From: an uncultured Acholeplasmataceae bacterium
Lineage (GTDB): Bacteria; Bacillota_I; Bacilli_A; Acholeplasmatales; Acholeplasmataceae
Assembly (NCBI GenBank): GCA_927439925.1
Contig: CAKMKF010000011.1
Span: forward strand, 1-45,194
DNA: 45,194 nucleotides
Reading direction: 5' to 3'
In this document: positions 35,364 through 44,478 of the stretch, piece by piece
How the letters are laid out: every line of letters starts with the position of its first letter
Position numbering within the stretch: position 1 is the stretch's first letter
The notes under the pieces: generated by a model
The model's input: only the letters and a program-made list of their open reading frames with translations
The model's database searches: none
Told to the model about the DNA's origin: nothing
Position numbers and translations under genes: made by a program

Positions 35364-35861
35364 ATGAAAAAAGCTGTGTATCCAGGAACATTTGATCCTC
35401 TAACGATTGGACATTTAGATATTATCAAACGTGCATCACGATTTGTTGATGAGCTTCATGTTGTAGTTGCTGACAACTACAAGAAAATCCCTACTTTTAC
35501 TACTGATGAACGTATTGATATGATTACACGTGTTACAGCAGATATACCTAATATTATTGTAACATCTACTACTGATCTTGTAGTGCGTTATGCCCAAAAA
35601 AATGATATTGATTTAATGATTCGAGGACTTAGAAATATTCCTGATTATGAAAATGAATATGCACTTTATCAATTTAATAGAAACTTAAATCGAAATATTG
35701 AAACAATTATATTATTCCCATCTTCTAGAAACCACTTCGTTTCATCATCTGCGATTAAAGAACTTATCATTCATCATGCAGATATATCTCCATATGTTCC
35801 AAAAGAAATAATTAAAGATGTCCAAGATAAACTACGTCCTAAATTAGACCAATCAACTTAA
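35364..35861 (+). CDS. coaD: Phosphopantetheine adenylyltransferase
   Basis: Transfers AMP to 4'-phosphopantetheine, the penultimate step to coenzyme A. The 165-residue protein has the nucleotidyltransferase start YPGTFDPLTIGHLDIIKRA with the TxGH motif, the IRGLRNIPDYENEY segment and SSSAIKELI near the end. Full length. Start ATG has GAGGT upstream; an extended -10 (TGTTATACT) lies just before. Its last 23 bases overlap the end of the HAD gene on the opposite strand. Confidence 0.97.
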   Translation: MKKAVYPGTFDPLTIGHLDIIKRASRFVDELHVVVADNYKKIPTFTTDERIDMITRVTADIPNIIVTSTTDLVVRYAQKNDIDLMIRGLRNIPDYENEYALYQFNRNLNRNIETIILFPSSRNHFVSSSAIKELIIHHADISPYVPKEIIKDVQDKLRPKLDQST

Positions 35862-36615
35862 AAAAATCGTAAAGCTGATCTTCCTTGATATGAGGAGCAA
35901 TATGATCGGCTTTTTCTTTTAATTCTATAAATCTTGTGTTGTCCATAGCAATTCCGATATCTGCCATCTCTATCATTTGGATATCGTTTGCTCCATCTCC
36001 TACACAAATAAGTCTAAAATCTTTTTCATGCTCAATTGCTTTTTTAATACCGTATGCTTTATTCATAAAGGGGTAAATAAAATCTGCACCACCTTTATGC
36101 CATGGGTATATTTGAAACTTAGGCATCTTTTTAGCAATATCATAAAGTTTATCTTCGTGATCTGCGAATAACCATAATTGGTAAACCTTGTTTTTAAGGT
36201 GAAACTCTTCGTCAACCTTTGGAAATATTCCACGAAGTGCTTTCATGCCATAACTAACACGTTCATCCCAATAATTGACTGCTTCATCATGAATACCAAC
36301 CATTCCAACATTAAAATCATTACCCTTAGTAATCTCTAACACTTCATTGATATCTTCATTAAGAATTGGTTGTTCAAATACCATTTCATCATTCTTGTAG
36401 ATGACTGAACCATTAATGAGTACTTTATATGTGAATAAATATAATAGGTCTTGTATAATCTCTAATTTCTTTAGACCTCTACCAGTAGCAAGCCCCAAGA
36501 TGACATCTTCTTTTTCAGATAATTCTTTCAAAAGCTTGACTGTTTGGATTGGAACCATGCCCAATGTATTATTATACAAGGTGTTATCTACATCGAAGAA
36601 TATAATTGTTTTCAT
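35839..36615 (-). CDS. HAD superfamily hydrolase, Cof type
   Basis: A 258-residue phosphatase-like protein: motif I FFDVDNTLYNN (DxDxT type), GLATGRGLKKLE for motif II, a cap with HDEAVNYWDERVSYG, motif III lysine region and VGDGANDIQMIEMAD for motif IV, all as in Cof-type HAD enzymes, so it should be active. Natural substrate unknown (sugar phosphates or FMN are common in the family). Start ATG has AGGTGG upstream and an extended -10 before it. Convergent with coaD, overlapping by 23 bases. Confidence 0.9.
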   Translation of the reverse strand: MKTIIFFDVDNTLYNNTLGMVPIQTVKLLKELSEKEDVILGLATGRGLKKLEIIQDLLYLFTYKVLINGSVIYKNDEMVFEQPILNEDINEVLEITKGNDFNVGMVGIHDEAVNYWDERVSYGMKALRGIFPKVDEEFHLKNKVYQLWLFADHEDKLYDIAKKMPKFQIYPWHKGGADFIYPFMNKAYGIKKAIEHEKDFRLICVGDGANDIQMIEMADIGIAMDNTRFIELKEKADHIAPHIKEDQLYDFFKLIGLI

Positions 36616-36631
36616 GCGCCACCTCTAAAAT

Positions 36632-36640
36632 ATTATAGCA
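36632..36640 (-). promoter_or_regulatory. Extended -10 promoter of the HAD hydrolase gene
   Basis: Reading leftwards, TGCTATAAT with TATAAT at 36637-36632, about 16 bases before the start codon. -35 is not convincing. Confidence 0.5.
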
Positions 36641-36718
36641 TATTATGTATTACACTACCATTTTCCTAAGTTTTATTATACAATAGATATGAAATATTCG
36701 CTGCTGGAGGATTAAACA

Positions 36719-38404
36719 ATGAAAAATCCGTTACTTAATACCGGTGAACTCGGCATTTTTGCACTAGGGGGACTCGGAGAAGTTGGAAAAAATACATACA
36801 TCTATGAAATAGAAGATCAAATTTTTATTGTAGATGCGGGAATTCTTTTTCCTGATGAACACTTATTAGGAATTGACTACGTCATTCCTGATTATACATA
36901 CTTAGTTGAAAACCAAGATCGTATCGTGGGTCTTTTTATCACGCATGCTCATGAGGATCACATAGGTGGTATACCTTATTTACTTAAAAAGATTAACGTA
37001 CCAAAGATTTATGCTGCAGGGATCGCTGTAGATTTTATTGAATATAAGTTATTAGAGCATCCTGACATTAAAGCACCACAAATTGAAGAATATAAGAGTT
37101 ATTACAAGTATCAGTTTAAGAATGTTGAATTATCATTCATTAGAATGAATCATTCCATTCCTGATATGTTTGGCTTCGTTTTCAGAACACCTCAAGGAAT
37201 ATTATTCCATACAGGAGACTTTAAAATAGACTTTACACCTGTAGGACCTAGTTGTGAGTTTGATAAACTCGCAGCAATTGGTAGTGAAGGTGTGCTTTGT
37301 ATGATGTCTGACTCTACAAATGCTGAACGTGATGAATTGATTCAATCAGATAGCAAGATTGGTAAATCAATCAATGAATTATTTTCAAGAATGCCAGGAA
37401 GAATCATTATTGCTACATTCGCATCCAATATGTATAGAATTCAACAGATTATCGAATCTTCTGTTTTAAATGGTAGAAAAGTAGCTGTTTTTGGTAGAAG
37501 TATGGAACGTGCGATTGAAATCGGTATGCAAACAGGTTACATTAAAGCACCAAAAGATACGATTGTAAATAATGAGCAGTTTAATAGATTAAAACCTCAT
37601 GAACTGACTATACTTGTTACTGGTTCACAAGGTGAACCGTTAGCTGCACTTTCAAGAATCGCGAATGGTTCACATCGTCAAGTTAAGGTTTTACCAAAAG
37701 ATACTGTTATCTTCTCTTCTTCTCCAATTCCTGGAAATCAAGAAGGAGTTAACCGTACAATCAATAAATTATTTAGATTAGATGTTGATGTCATAACACA
37801 TGGTCCACTTGCAGATACCCATACATCGGGTCATGGAGCACAACAAGATTTAAAACTTGTTTTATCTTTAGTGAAACCAAAAATGTTTATCCCAATTCAT
37901 GGTGAGCATCGCATGCAAAAACATCATAGAGAACTTGCTATAGATTGCGGAGTGAATCCTAAAAACATTTTGATATTGGATAACGGTGATGTTGCTGCAA
38001 TTACTGCAGATACGATTAGACTTGCTGGTAAAGTTACTAGCGGTGAAGTCTATATTGATGGTACTGGTATTGGTGATATCGGAAGTATTGTTATTAAAGA
38101 AAGAAAACTATTATCTGAAGAAGGATTATTTTCTGTCATTCTATCGATTAATTCTACAACAAAAAAACTTGTCAATGAACCCACAATTATATCTAGAGGT
38201 TTCATCTATATGAAGGGTAATGAAGAGATTACTCAATCACTAGCAAATGAAGCGAAAAAGATTACTCAAATTGAGTTGAATAAGAAATTATACAACGAAC
38301 TCAATTTGAAACAAGCAGTTATTGATCATTTGAATACAAAAATATTCGAATTAACACAAAGAAAACCACTTGTTATTCCTGTCGTGGTTGACTTGAAAGC
38401 TTAA
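36719..38404 (+). CDS. rnjA: Ribonuclease J
   Basis: A beta-CASP metallo-ribonuclease with 5'-3' exo- and endonuclease activity that drives mRNA decay in organisms without RNase E. The 561-residue protein shows HAHEDHIGG (zinc ligands), MNHSIPD, HTGDFKID and PIHGEHRMQKHH, with the beta-CASP insert and C-terminal domain. Full family length. Start ATG has GGAGGA upstream and the gene is monocistronic, closed by a strong terminator. Which paralogue (J1 or J2) is not clear. Confidence 0.96.
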   Translation: MKNPLLNTGELGIFALGGLGEVGKNTYIYEIEDQIFIVDAGILFPDEHLLGIDYVIPDYTYLVENQDRIVGLFITHAHEDHIGGIPYLLKKINVPKIYAAGIAVDFIEYKLLEHPDIKAPQIEEYKSYYKYQFKNVELSFIRMNHSIPDMFGFVFRTPQGILFHTGDFKIDFTPVGPSCEFDKLAAIGSEGVLCMMSDSTNAERDELIQSDSKIGKSINELFSRMPGRIIIATFASNMYRIQQIIESSVLNGRKVAVFGRSMERAIEIGMQTGYIKAPKDTIVNNEQFNRLKPHELTILVTGSQGEPLAALSRIANGSHRQVKVLPKDTVIFSSSPIPGNQEGVNRTINKLFRLDVDVITHGPLADTHTSGHGAQQDLKLVLSLVKPKMFIPIHGEHRMQKHHRELAIDCGVNPKNILILDNGDVAAITADTIRLAGKVTSGEVYIDGTGIGDIGSIVIKERKLLSEEGLFSVILSINSTTKKLVNEPTIISRGFIYMKGNEEITQSLANEAKKITQIELNKKLYNELNLKQAVIDHLNTKIFELTQRKPLVIPVVVDLKA

Positions 38405-38426
38405 AATATTATAGTATATTATAGAA

Positions 38427-38460
38427 AATGCGAACTCAGCATGAGCTCGCATTCTTTTTT
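38427..38460 (+). terminator. Terminator behind rnjA
   Basis: AATGCGA-CTC pairs with GAG-TCGCATT (38427-38437 and 38443-38453) with one bulged base on each arm, then CTTTTTT. The T run covers the last bases of the exonuclease gene on the other strand, which also gets a weaker terminator from the same hairpin. Confidence 0.85.
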
Positions 38461-39286
38461 ACATGTAATCTAAAAATGAGTCAAATACATATTTCGTAAC
38501 TAGTGCATCATCTTTCGCATCATGTTCCTGTACAAAATCAACTTCAAAGTATGTCTTGTATGCTTTAAACAATCCCAAATCATCTTTTAAATTATAATAG
38601 TCTTTATGTAATTTAAGTAAATCTATAAAATCATAATCATTGGTTAACTTTTCTTTTTCATGAATTTCATAAGAATCATTTAAAGCTGTTAAGTCGTTTT
38701 TACCCCAAACCACAAGTTTAGGTTGGTATTTTTTAACTAGTTTTTCTAGGTTACTATAAAAGTAGTCATATGGAGTTGCATCCATAAAGAATTGCTCTTC
38801 ATCAAGTTTTAAGAATTTTTTTGTGCGTTTTGATAATGTTGTTCTTTCTTTGGGAAGCACATAATAACCATCAGAATGGATGATAGGACCTCTAGCTTCA
38901 GCTAAAACATATCCAACTTGGATAATTTCAGGTTTAAAATCTGTATCATGATATCCAGGCATCGTCATTTCAAAATCAATAAATAGGTAATATTTATGTT
39001 TGTTTAAGACATCTCTCATATCATGTCTTAATTTAAATAGATCGTAGTGAACGATATAAGGACTAAGTGAAATAATTTGGTTAAAATGGGCAACTTGATA
39101 AAACGAGTATTTCCCAATTCTTTTCATTTTTGGTGCGATTTCAAAATCGATTAGTACACCTTTACTTAAATATGGAAAAAAAGTTTTGGATAAGCGGTTG
39201 GTTAAATAAAAACCAATCTTTCTACCATCATATATCATATAGAAGATTTTCTGTTTTTGATCGACGCTGTGTATAATTCTTTTCAT
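38459..39286 (-). CDS. DEDDh 3'-5' exonuclease, KapD/ERI1-like
   Basis: A 275-residue protein: a novel N-terminal domain of about 95 residues, then an exonuclease domain with IDFEMT (DE pair), QVGYVLAE, WGKNDLTAL and the final HDAKDDA that supplies the His-Asp pair. These give the full DEDDh site. The domain resembles B. subtilis KapD and eukaryotic ERI1, acting on RNA or DNA 3' ends; the actual substrate is unknown. Start ATG overlaps the uvrC stop by four bases with GAGGA upstream, so it is coupled to repair gene uvrC. Confidence 0.85.
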   Translation of the reverse strand: MKRIIHSVDQKQKIFYMIYDGRKIGFYLTNRLSKTFFPYLSKGVLIDFEIAPKMKRIGKYSFYQVAHFNQIISLSPYIVHYDLFKLRHDMRDVLNKHKYYLFIDFEMTMPGYHDTDFKPEIIQVGYVLAEARGPIIHSDGYYVLPKERTTLSKRTKKFLKLDEEQFFMDATPYDYFYSNLEKLVKKYQPKLVVWGKNDLTALNDSYEIHEKEKLTNDYDFIDLLKLHKDYYNLKDDLGLFKAYKTYFEVDFVQEHDAKDDALVTKYVFDSFLDYM

Positions 39287-41013
39287 GTTAATTCCTCTTT
39301 CAACTTTTTAGCAATCTCTATCGGTATACCTAGCTCTACTAAGGTTTCTTCACTTGCATTTCTAATATCTTCAATGCTTGAGAAGTGGCTTAAGAGAGCC
39401 TTTTTTCTAATAGAACCGATTCCTTTGATATCATCAAGTGGTGATGAGATTGCTTTCTTATTTCTAGTGGATCTATGGAAGTCAATTGCGAACCTGTGAA
39501 CCTCCTCAGAAATCTTTAACAAAAGTTTATAAACTTCACTTTGCTTGAGTAATGGAATGACTTCATTTTGATAAACTAAAGCTTCAAGGCTGTGTGTTTT
39601 ATCTTTCTTTAATCCAGCAATTTTAATCTTGATTCCAAGGCTATCTAAAATCTCTTGTGCTGCAGAAAGTTGACCTTTTCCACCATCAACTAAGATTAAA
39701 TCTGGAAATGGCTTATTTTCTAAAAGTAACTTCTGATATCTTCTATAAGTTACTTCTTTCATCGCTTGATAATCATCGTTTGTTGTCGTTTGTAAGTGAT
39801 ACTTGCGGTAACTTTTTCTTTCAAAATCACCATCTCTAAATACGACAAGTGCTGATATTGGTGCAGTTCCGAAGAGCTGTGCATTATCAAAAATTTCAAT
39901 ATAGTTTACCGGATGCTTAATGAGTTCTGCTAAATCTTCTAGTGCTCTTTGTTTTTTCTCATCTTTATGGCGATATAGCATATAGTGATGTTCTAAATCG
40001 TAATCTGCATTTTTGGAAGCGAGTTCTGTGATCTTCTTCTTATCTCCCTTTTGAGGAATCAATGCTTTCTTACCAAAATAGGGCTCGACATCTGCCCACT
40101 TGAATCTGTCACTAAATATTAACTCATCAGGTGTAATCAACTCATAGAATTGTTGAAGATATGAAAATACAGCTTCCATAACTTCTCCAACATATGCAAA
40201 TACGACTTGATGATGATCTATTAATTTACCTTGACGCATCATGAGTATTTGAAGAGAGATATCATCTTTAGAGAATGCATAACTAATCGCATCTCTATCT
40301 TTAAAATCATTTAAATTGATAATTTGTTTTTCTGTTGTCGCTTCAATATGGTTAATCATGTCTCTAAATTCTATTGCTTTTTCATAAGCCATATCTTCAG
40401 AGGCTAAAACCATTTCGCGATTCAACTTATTTAAAACTTCTTTTGTATCCCCTTTTAAAAATTTAGTAATTTCAAGAACAGTATCCGTATAATCAACATC
40501 TTTTTTGATACATGGGGCTAAGCACTGTCCAATATGAAAATAAAGACATTCTTTTTTTGGTAGAGTCTCACATTTTCTTAAGGGATAGATTCTATTTAAT
40601 AATCTAACAGTTTCTCTAGCTCCATAAGCATTAGGATATGGTCCAAAAACTTTTCCTTTGACATCTTTTTGTCTTACAACTTGAAGTTTAGGGTATTCTT
40701 CTTCAGTAATCTCAATATATGGATAAGTCTTATCGTCTATAAGTCTAATATTATATCTAGGTAAATATTGTTTAATTAAATTCATTTCAAGTATGAGTGA
40801 TTCATGTTCACTGTTGGTAAGCACATATGAAAAATCACGAATCTCAGAAACTAGTCGAGTCGTTTTTTCGTTGTGTGCTCCTGTAAAATAGGTCTTCACA
40901 CGATTCTTTAAATTCTTCGCTTTACCAACATAAATGACTTCGTCATTACTATTTTTCATTAAATAGCAACCTGGTTCAGTTGGTAATAACGATATCTTGT
41001 CTTTTAAATTCAC
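39283..41013 (-). CDS. uvrC: Excinuclease ABC subunit C
   Basis: Makes the two incisions around DNA damage in nucleotide excision repair. The 576-residue protein has the GIY-YIG-type N-terminal nuclease (PGCYLMKNSNDEVIYVGKAK), the cysteine-containing segment (about 145-170), a UVR motif near residues 195-235, the RNase H-like nuclease around LILVDGGKGQL, and C-terminal helix-hairpin-helix DDIKGIGSIRKKALL. Start GTG has GGTGA upstream. It overlaps the exonuclease start by four bases. Confidence 0.97.
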   Translation of the reverse strand: MNLKDKISLLPTEPGCYLMKNSNDEVIYVGKAKNLKNRVKTYFTGAHNEKTTRLVSEIRDFSYVLTNSEHESLILEMNLIKQYLPRYNIRLIDDKTYPYIEITEEEYPKLQVVRQKDVKGKVFGPYPNAYGARETVRLLNRIYPLRKCETLPKKECLYFHIGQCLAPCIKKDVDYTDTVLEITKFLKGDTKEVLNKLNREMVLASEDMAYEKAIEFRDMINHIEATTEKQIINLNDFKDRDAISYAFSKDDISLQILMMRQGKLIDHHQVVFAYVGEVMEAVFSYLQQFYELITPDELIFSDRFKWADVEPYFGKKALIPQKGDKKKITELASKNADYDLEHHYMLYRHKDEKKQRALEDLAELIKHPVNYIEIFDNAQLFGTAPISALVVFRDGDFERKSYRKYHLQTTTNDDYQAMKEVTYRRYQKLLLENKPFPDLILVDGGKGQLSAAQEILDSLGIKIKIAGLKKDKTHSLEALVYQNEVIPLLKQSEVYKLLLKISEEVHRFAIDFHRSTRNKKAISSPLDDIKGIGSIRKKALLSHFSSIEDIRNASEETLVELGIPIEIAKKLKEELT

Positions 41014-41077
41014 AAATAATCACCATTAATATTGTATCATATCTTGTAACTAGCTCATTTGAAAAAGGTTAATGCCA

Positions 41078-41100
41078 AATAAAAAAGCGATTGCTCGCTT
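41078..41100 (-). terminator. Terminator behind rpoZ
   Basis: Reading leftwards, AAGCGA (41100-41095) pairs with TCGCTT (41090-41085), GCAA tetraloop, followed by a T-rich tract. It separates gmk-rpoZ from uvrC. Confidence 0.8.
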
Positions 41101-41105
41101 ATCTA

Positions 41106-41321
41106 TTAGGATTCAAAATCAATTTTTACTTTTCCATCTAGAATTTCTTCTAGTGCAATGCCAATCGATTTCACACATTGTGTATCTTCGACTTTTAATT
41201 TTTCTGCTTCGATGATTTGTGCAACTTTACTTGCTGCATATACCAATTTGTATTTAGAATCAATCTTTGATAACAGTTTGTCAATCGATGGGTAACGCAT
41301 ACCGTCTTTGTTCTTTATCAT
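41106..41321 (-). CDS. rpoZ: RNA polymerase omega subunit
   Basis: Small subunit that helps assemble RNA polymerase by chaperoning beta-prime. The 71-residue protein has MRYPSIDKLLSKIDSKYKLV and AASKVAQIIEAEKLK followed by KSIGIALEEILDGKV, all family marks. It starts two bases after gmk, the usual gmk-rpoZ arrangement. Confidence 0.95.
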   Translation of the reverse strand: MIKNKDGMRYPSIDKLLSKIDSKYKLVYAASKVAQIIEAEKLKVEDTQCVKSIGIALEEILDGKVKIDFES

Positions 41322-41323
41322 TT

Positions 41324-41944
41324 TTATTTTTCTCCAATCATCTTAATATAGTTGTGAATTGTTCTTTCTGTCTTCGCATGTTCAGCACGTATAATTGCCA
41401 TAATACGGTCAGCAGCATTATTGACTTCATCATTAACAACGATATAATCGTATTTATGAGCAAGTAAAAACTCTGATTCTGCTTTCTTCATGCGCTTTTC
41501 AATCATTTCAAGAGGTTCTGTACCTCTGTTTTTTAAACGTTCATATAAAGCTTTTTTCCCGGGTGGAACCAAGAAAACGAAAACAGCTTCTTTCATTTGT
41601 TTACGAACTTGAAGTGCACCTTCAACTTCTATTTCTAAAACAACTTCTTTACCATTATCAAGTTGTTCATCTACTTTATCACGTGGTGTTCCATAATAAT
41701 TGCCGACAAACTCTGCCCATTCTAAAAACTTATTTTCTTTAATTCGTTTCAAAAATGTTTCTTTATCAACAAAGTAGTAATCGACCCCTTCAACCTCTCC
41801 TTGTCTAGGAGCTCTTGTTGTCATCGATACTGAATATACAAGGTCATGGTGAGGCATTTGAAATAATGCTCTTCTTACCGTTCCTTTTCCAACACCTGAA
41901 GGACCAGAGATAACGACTAATAATCCGCGTTCATTTAATTTCAT
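41324..41944 (-). CDS. gmk: Guanylate kinase
   Basis: Converts GMP to GDP with ATP. The 206-residue protein has the P-loop SGPSGVGKGTVR, the GMP-binding region SVSMTTRAPRQGEVEGVDYYF, and the lid. Full length, start ATG with GGAGGAG upstream. It heads gmk-rpoZ and has a near-consensus promoter. Confidence 0.98.
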   Translation of the reverse strand: MKLNERGLLVVISGPSGVGKGTVRRALFQMPHHDLVYSVSMTTRAPRQGEVEGVDYYFVDKETFLKRIKENKFLEWAEFVGNYYGTPRDKVDEQLDNGKEVVLEIEVEGALQVRKQMKEAVFVFLVPPGKKALYERLKNRGTEPLEMIEKRMKKAESEFLLAHKYDYIVVNDEVNNAADRIMAIIRAEHAKTERTIHNYIKMIGEK

Positions 41945-41976
41945 GGGCTCCTCCTTATGCTTGATATTTATAATCT

Positions 41977-42005
41977 ATTATATATGATAAACTGATGAGT
42001 GTAAA
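41977..42005 (-). promoter_or_regulatory. gmk-rpoZ promoter
   Basis: Reading leftwards, TTTACA (42005-42000), 17 bases, then TATAAT (41982-41977), a nearly perfect sigma-A promoter. Confidence 0.85.
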
Positions 42006-42024
42006 TAGATTTGAAAATATTTAC
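42001..42024. promoter_or_regulatory. Palindromic element overlapping the gmk -35 box
   Basis: GTAAATA and TATTTAC form a perfect seven-base inverted repeat separated by ten bases, spanning 42001-42024 in the gmk-rqcH divergent spacer. It could be an operator or a chance AT-rich match. Confidence 0.35.
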
Positions 42025-42091
42025 ATGAAAAGAACGCTTACAGGAACAATTTTTCGTGTAATTATGTGATAAAATGATTTAGAGGTGGATT

Positions 42092-43660
42092 ATGGCATTC
42101 GATGGGTTTTTTATATATCATTTGATTCAAGAACTAAACCAAAATCTTACAAAGGCTAGATTAGAAAAGGTCTATCAAAACGATGAATTTTCGTTTGTTT
42201 TTGTCTTTTATTTGCGTGGTGAAAGAAAGCATTTACAGATCTATTTGTCACCTAATCGATTTGGAATTCACCTATCCAAACATCCGACACAAAATCAAGC
42301 ATCTTCTCAATTTTTAAACACTCTTAAAAAACATCTAGAAGGTGCAATCTTAGAAAATATTACACAATATGAGACAGATCGAGTTATCACTTTAAACTTT
42401 ACTGTTTACGATTTTATAGATGGACCTGTAAGTAAAAAGTTGGTGTTTGAAGCGATGGGGAAACATTCAAATTTACTTCTTGTCAAAGACAAGACAATCG
42501 TTGATACTTTGAAGAAAATGTTTTTTGAAGAAGGAAGACAACTTTTACCTCAAGCAGAATTTGAGTATTTTCCGACGGACAAAAAGTCTTTTTTAGATAT
42601 CGATTATAATCTTATTCATTCTCCAAAGGATTTAGTAGACCAATACATGGGTGTTTCACCTTTTATAGCAAAGTATCTATTTGAGCATCAAGTTCAACTA
42701 GAATCTATTGTATGCAAACCAACTAGAGATTTAACATCCAATAAAGATTATGTATTTGATCTATTTGACTCTTCACATGAGAAAAAATATTATCCCACCA
42801 TTTCAGAGATGATTGACGATCAAAAAGAGGAGAAAAAAGTATCATTTTTATCCCATCAATTGTTTATCGATAAGCAACTCAAAAAATACGAGAAAAAGCG
42901 TATACAATACGAAGAAATGCTCCTTGAGGCTGAAGAAAAACTAAACCAAAGACACTATGGTGACTTAATCTATCAATCAGGTTTAGATTTAAATGAAAAG
43001 TATTCTTCAATTGAACTTGGGGGAGAAAACGTTGTTTTAGATCCGATGAAGACCTTAAATGAAAATGCACAAGAATTTTTTAAATATTATCAAAAAGGTA
43101 AAAGAGGTATGCTTCACATCCAAAATCAAATGAAACAAAATGATGAGTTCATCGAACTGTTTCAAGAGTTTAAAGGATACCTTAGCTTTGCAAGTCCTGA
43201 TTCATTAAAAGATTTGGAAAAGGATTTAATTCCATTTGGTTATAAAGGTACTAAAATAAAAGTCGTACACTCTAAAAAAGTAAATAAACCAAACGTATTA
43301 AGGATTCAAGATCATGAAATCATATATACTATTGGAAAAAATAATCTTCAAAACGAATATATAACTCATGAACTCGCACAAAAAGATGATTACTGGTTTC
43401 ATGTTAAAGACGCACCTGGAGCTCACTTGATTGTCAACACGAATAAACTTAATGAAGAAATATTACGAAAAGCTTGTATGTTAGCAGCTTACTTTTCAAG
43501 CCAAAGAGAATCATCTAGTATTCCTGTAGATTATACTCTGGTTAAAAATTTAAAAAAGATACCAGGTTTACCTGGATATAAGGTCTCTGTAAAAAATCAA
43601 CAAACCATGTATATCGATATTGATATGGATAAAATTGCATCTTACTTAAAGAATGTCTAA
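42092..43660 (+). CDS. rqcH: Ribosome quality control protein RqcH (NFACT family)
   Basis: Binds 50S subunits stalled with peptidyl-tRNA and adds C-terminal alanine tails for degradation. The 522-residue protein has the NFACT-N domain (MAFDGFFIYHLIQEL), the helix-hairpin and coiled-coil middle (about 240-350), and the NFACT-R domain with YWFHVKDAPGAHLIV. Also called FbpA-like fibronectin-binding protein in older annotation. Full family length. Start ATG with AGAGGTGG upstream, and divergent from gmk. Confidence 0.94.
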   Translation: MAFDGFFIYHLIQELNQNLTKARLEKVYQNDEFSFVFVFYLRGERKHLQIYLSPNRFGIHLSKHPTQNQASSQFLNTLKKHLEGAILENITQYETDRVITLNFTVYDFIDGPVSKKLVFEAMGKHSNLLLVKDKTIVDTLKKMFFEEGRQLLPQAEFEYFPTDKKSFLDIDYNLIHSPKDLVDQYMGVSPFIAKYLFEHQVQLESIVCKPTRDLTSNKDYVFDLFDSSHEKKYYPTISEMIDDQKEEKKVSFLSHQLFIDKQLKKYEKKRIQYEEMLLEAEEKLNQRHYGDLIYQSGLDLNEKYSSIELGGENVVLDPMKTLNENAQEFFKYYQKGKRGMLHIQNQMKQNDEFIELFQEFKGYLSFASPDSLKDLEKDLIPFGYKGTKIKVVHSKKVNKPNVLRIQDHEIIYTIGKNNLQNEYITHELAQKDDYWFHVKDAPGAHLIVNTNKLNEEILRKACMLAAYFSSQRESSSIPVDYTLVKNLKKIPGLPGYKVSVKNQQTMYIDIDMDKIASYLKNV

Positions 43661-43687
43661 GTTACTTCTAATTTAGACTTTTTTTAA
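43655..43687 (+). terminator. Terminator of rqcH
   Basis: GTCTAA (43655-43660) pairs with TTAGAC (43673-43678), followed by a T run. The rqcH stop codon forms part of the left arm. Confidence 0.6.
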
Positions 43688-43705
43688 TATAAATACGCAT
43701 ATGAT

Positions 43706-43734
43706 TTGATATAACTGTATAAAAGAGGTAAGAT
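43706..43734 (+). promoter_or_regulatory. Candidate sodA promoter
   Basis: TTGATA (43706-43711), 17 bases, TAAGAT (43729-43734). Spacing is ideal but the -10 is weak; overlapping AT-rich alternatives exist. Confidence 0.45.
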
Positions 43735-43762
43735 AAAGGTATAAATTATAGGAGGTACTATT

Positions 43763-44371
43763 ATGACATACGAATTACCAAAACTAGGCTTTGCATATGA
43801 TGCATTAGAGCCATTTATCGATGCTAAAACAATGGAAATCCATCATACAAAGCATCATCAAGCTTACATTACAAACCTTAACGCTGCATTAGAAAAACAT
43901 CCTGAATTAAAAACACCACTAGAAACACTACTCGCTGATCTATCCTTAGTCCCAGCTGATATCCGTGGTGCTGTTCAAAATAATGGTGGTGGACATTTTA
44001 ACCACACATTCTTCTGGCAACTACTTAAGGTTAACAACGGAGAAACACCAAAAGGTGCATTCGGAAAAGCAATTGACGATGCATTCGGTACTTTTGGAGC
44101 ATTCAAAGAAGCATTCTCAAATGCTGCTAAAACAAGATTCGGTAGCGGATGGGCTTGGCTAATTGTAACACCTGAAAAATCTTTAAAGGTTTTATCTACT
44201 CCAAACCAAGATACACCACTAGCTGATGGAACACCAATTTTAGGATTAGATGTGTGGGAACATGCATATTACCTAAACTATCAAAACCGTCGTCCTGATT
44301 ATGTTTCTGCATTCTTCAATGTAGTAAACTGGGAATTTGTTGCTAGTCTTTATCAAAAAGCAGTTAAGTAA
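43763..44371 (+). CDS. sodA: Superoxide dismutase, Mn/Fe family
   Basis: Removes superoxide in the cytoplasm. The 202-residue protein has all metal ligands: His in [10 protein letters not shown], His in [10 protein letters not shown], Asp and His in [19 protein letters not shown]. Typical length. Mn or Fe preference is uncertain. Start ATG has GGAGGTACT upstream; GGAGG is optimal. Codon use is richer in C-ended and GCT/GCA codons than neighbours, consistent with high expression. Monocistronic with its own terminator. Confidence 0.97.
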   Translation: MTYELPKLGFAYDALEPFIDAKTMEIHHTKHHQAYITNLNAALEKHPELKTPLETLLADLSLVPADIRGAVQNNGGGHFNHTFFWQLLKVNNGETPKGAFGKAIDDAFGTFGAFKEAFSNAAKTRFGSGWAWLIVTPEKSLKVLSTPNQDTPLADGTPILGLDVWEHAYYLNYQNRRPDYVSAFFNVVNWEFVASLYQKAVK

Positions 44372-44380
44372 CTAAAGATA

Positions 44381-44411
44381 AGCAGGTGCCAAATACACCT
44401 GCTTTTTTTTT
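44381..44411 (+). terminator. Terminator of sodA
   Basis: AGCAGGTG (44381-44388) pairs with CACCTGCT (44396-44403), seven-base loop, followed by a run of eight Ts. Confidence 0.95.
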
Positions 44412-44478
44412 ACATAATCTTGAATCAAGCATTATCTTTTTCAAAGTGTTACAATGATATCGATTTGAAGGAGGGCAT

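Noticed and set aside
36661-36718. rnjA promoter
   Set aside because: Several AT-rich -10 look-alikes (TACAAT, TATGAA) but none with a sound -35 or TGn; not called.
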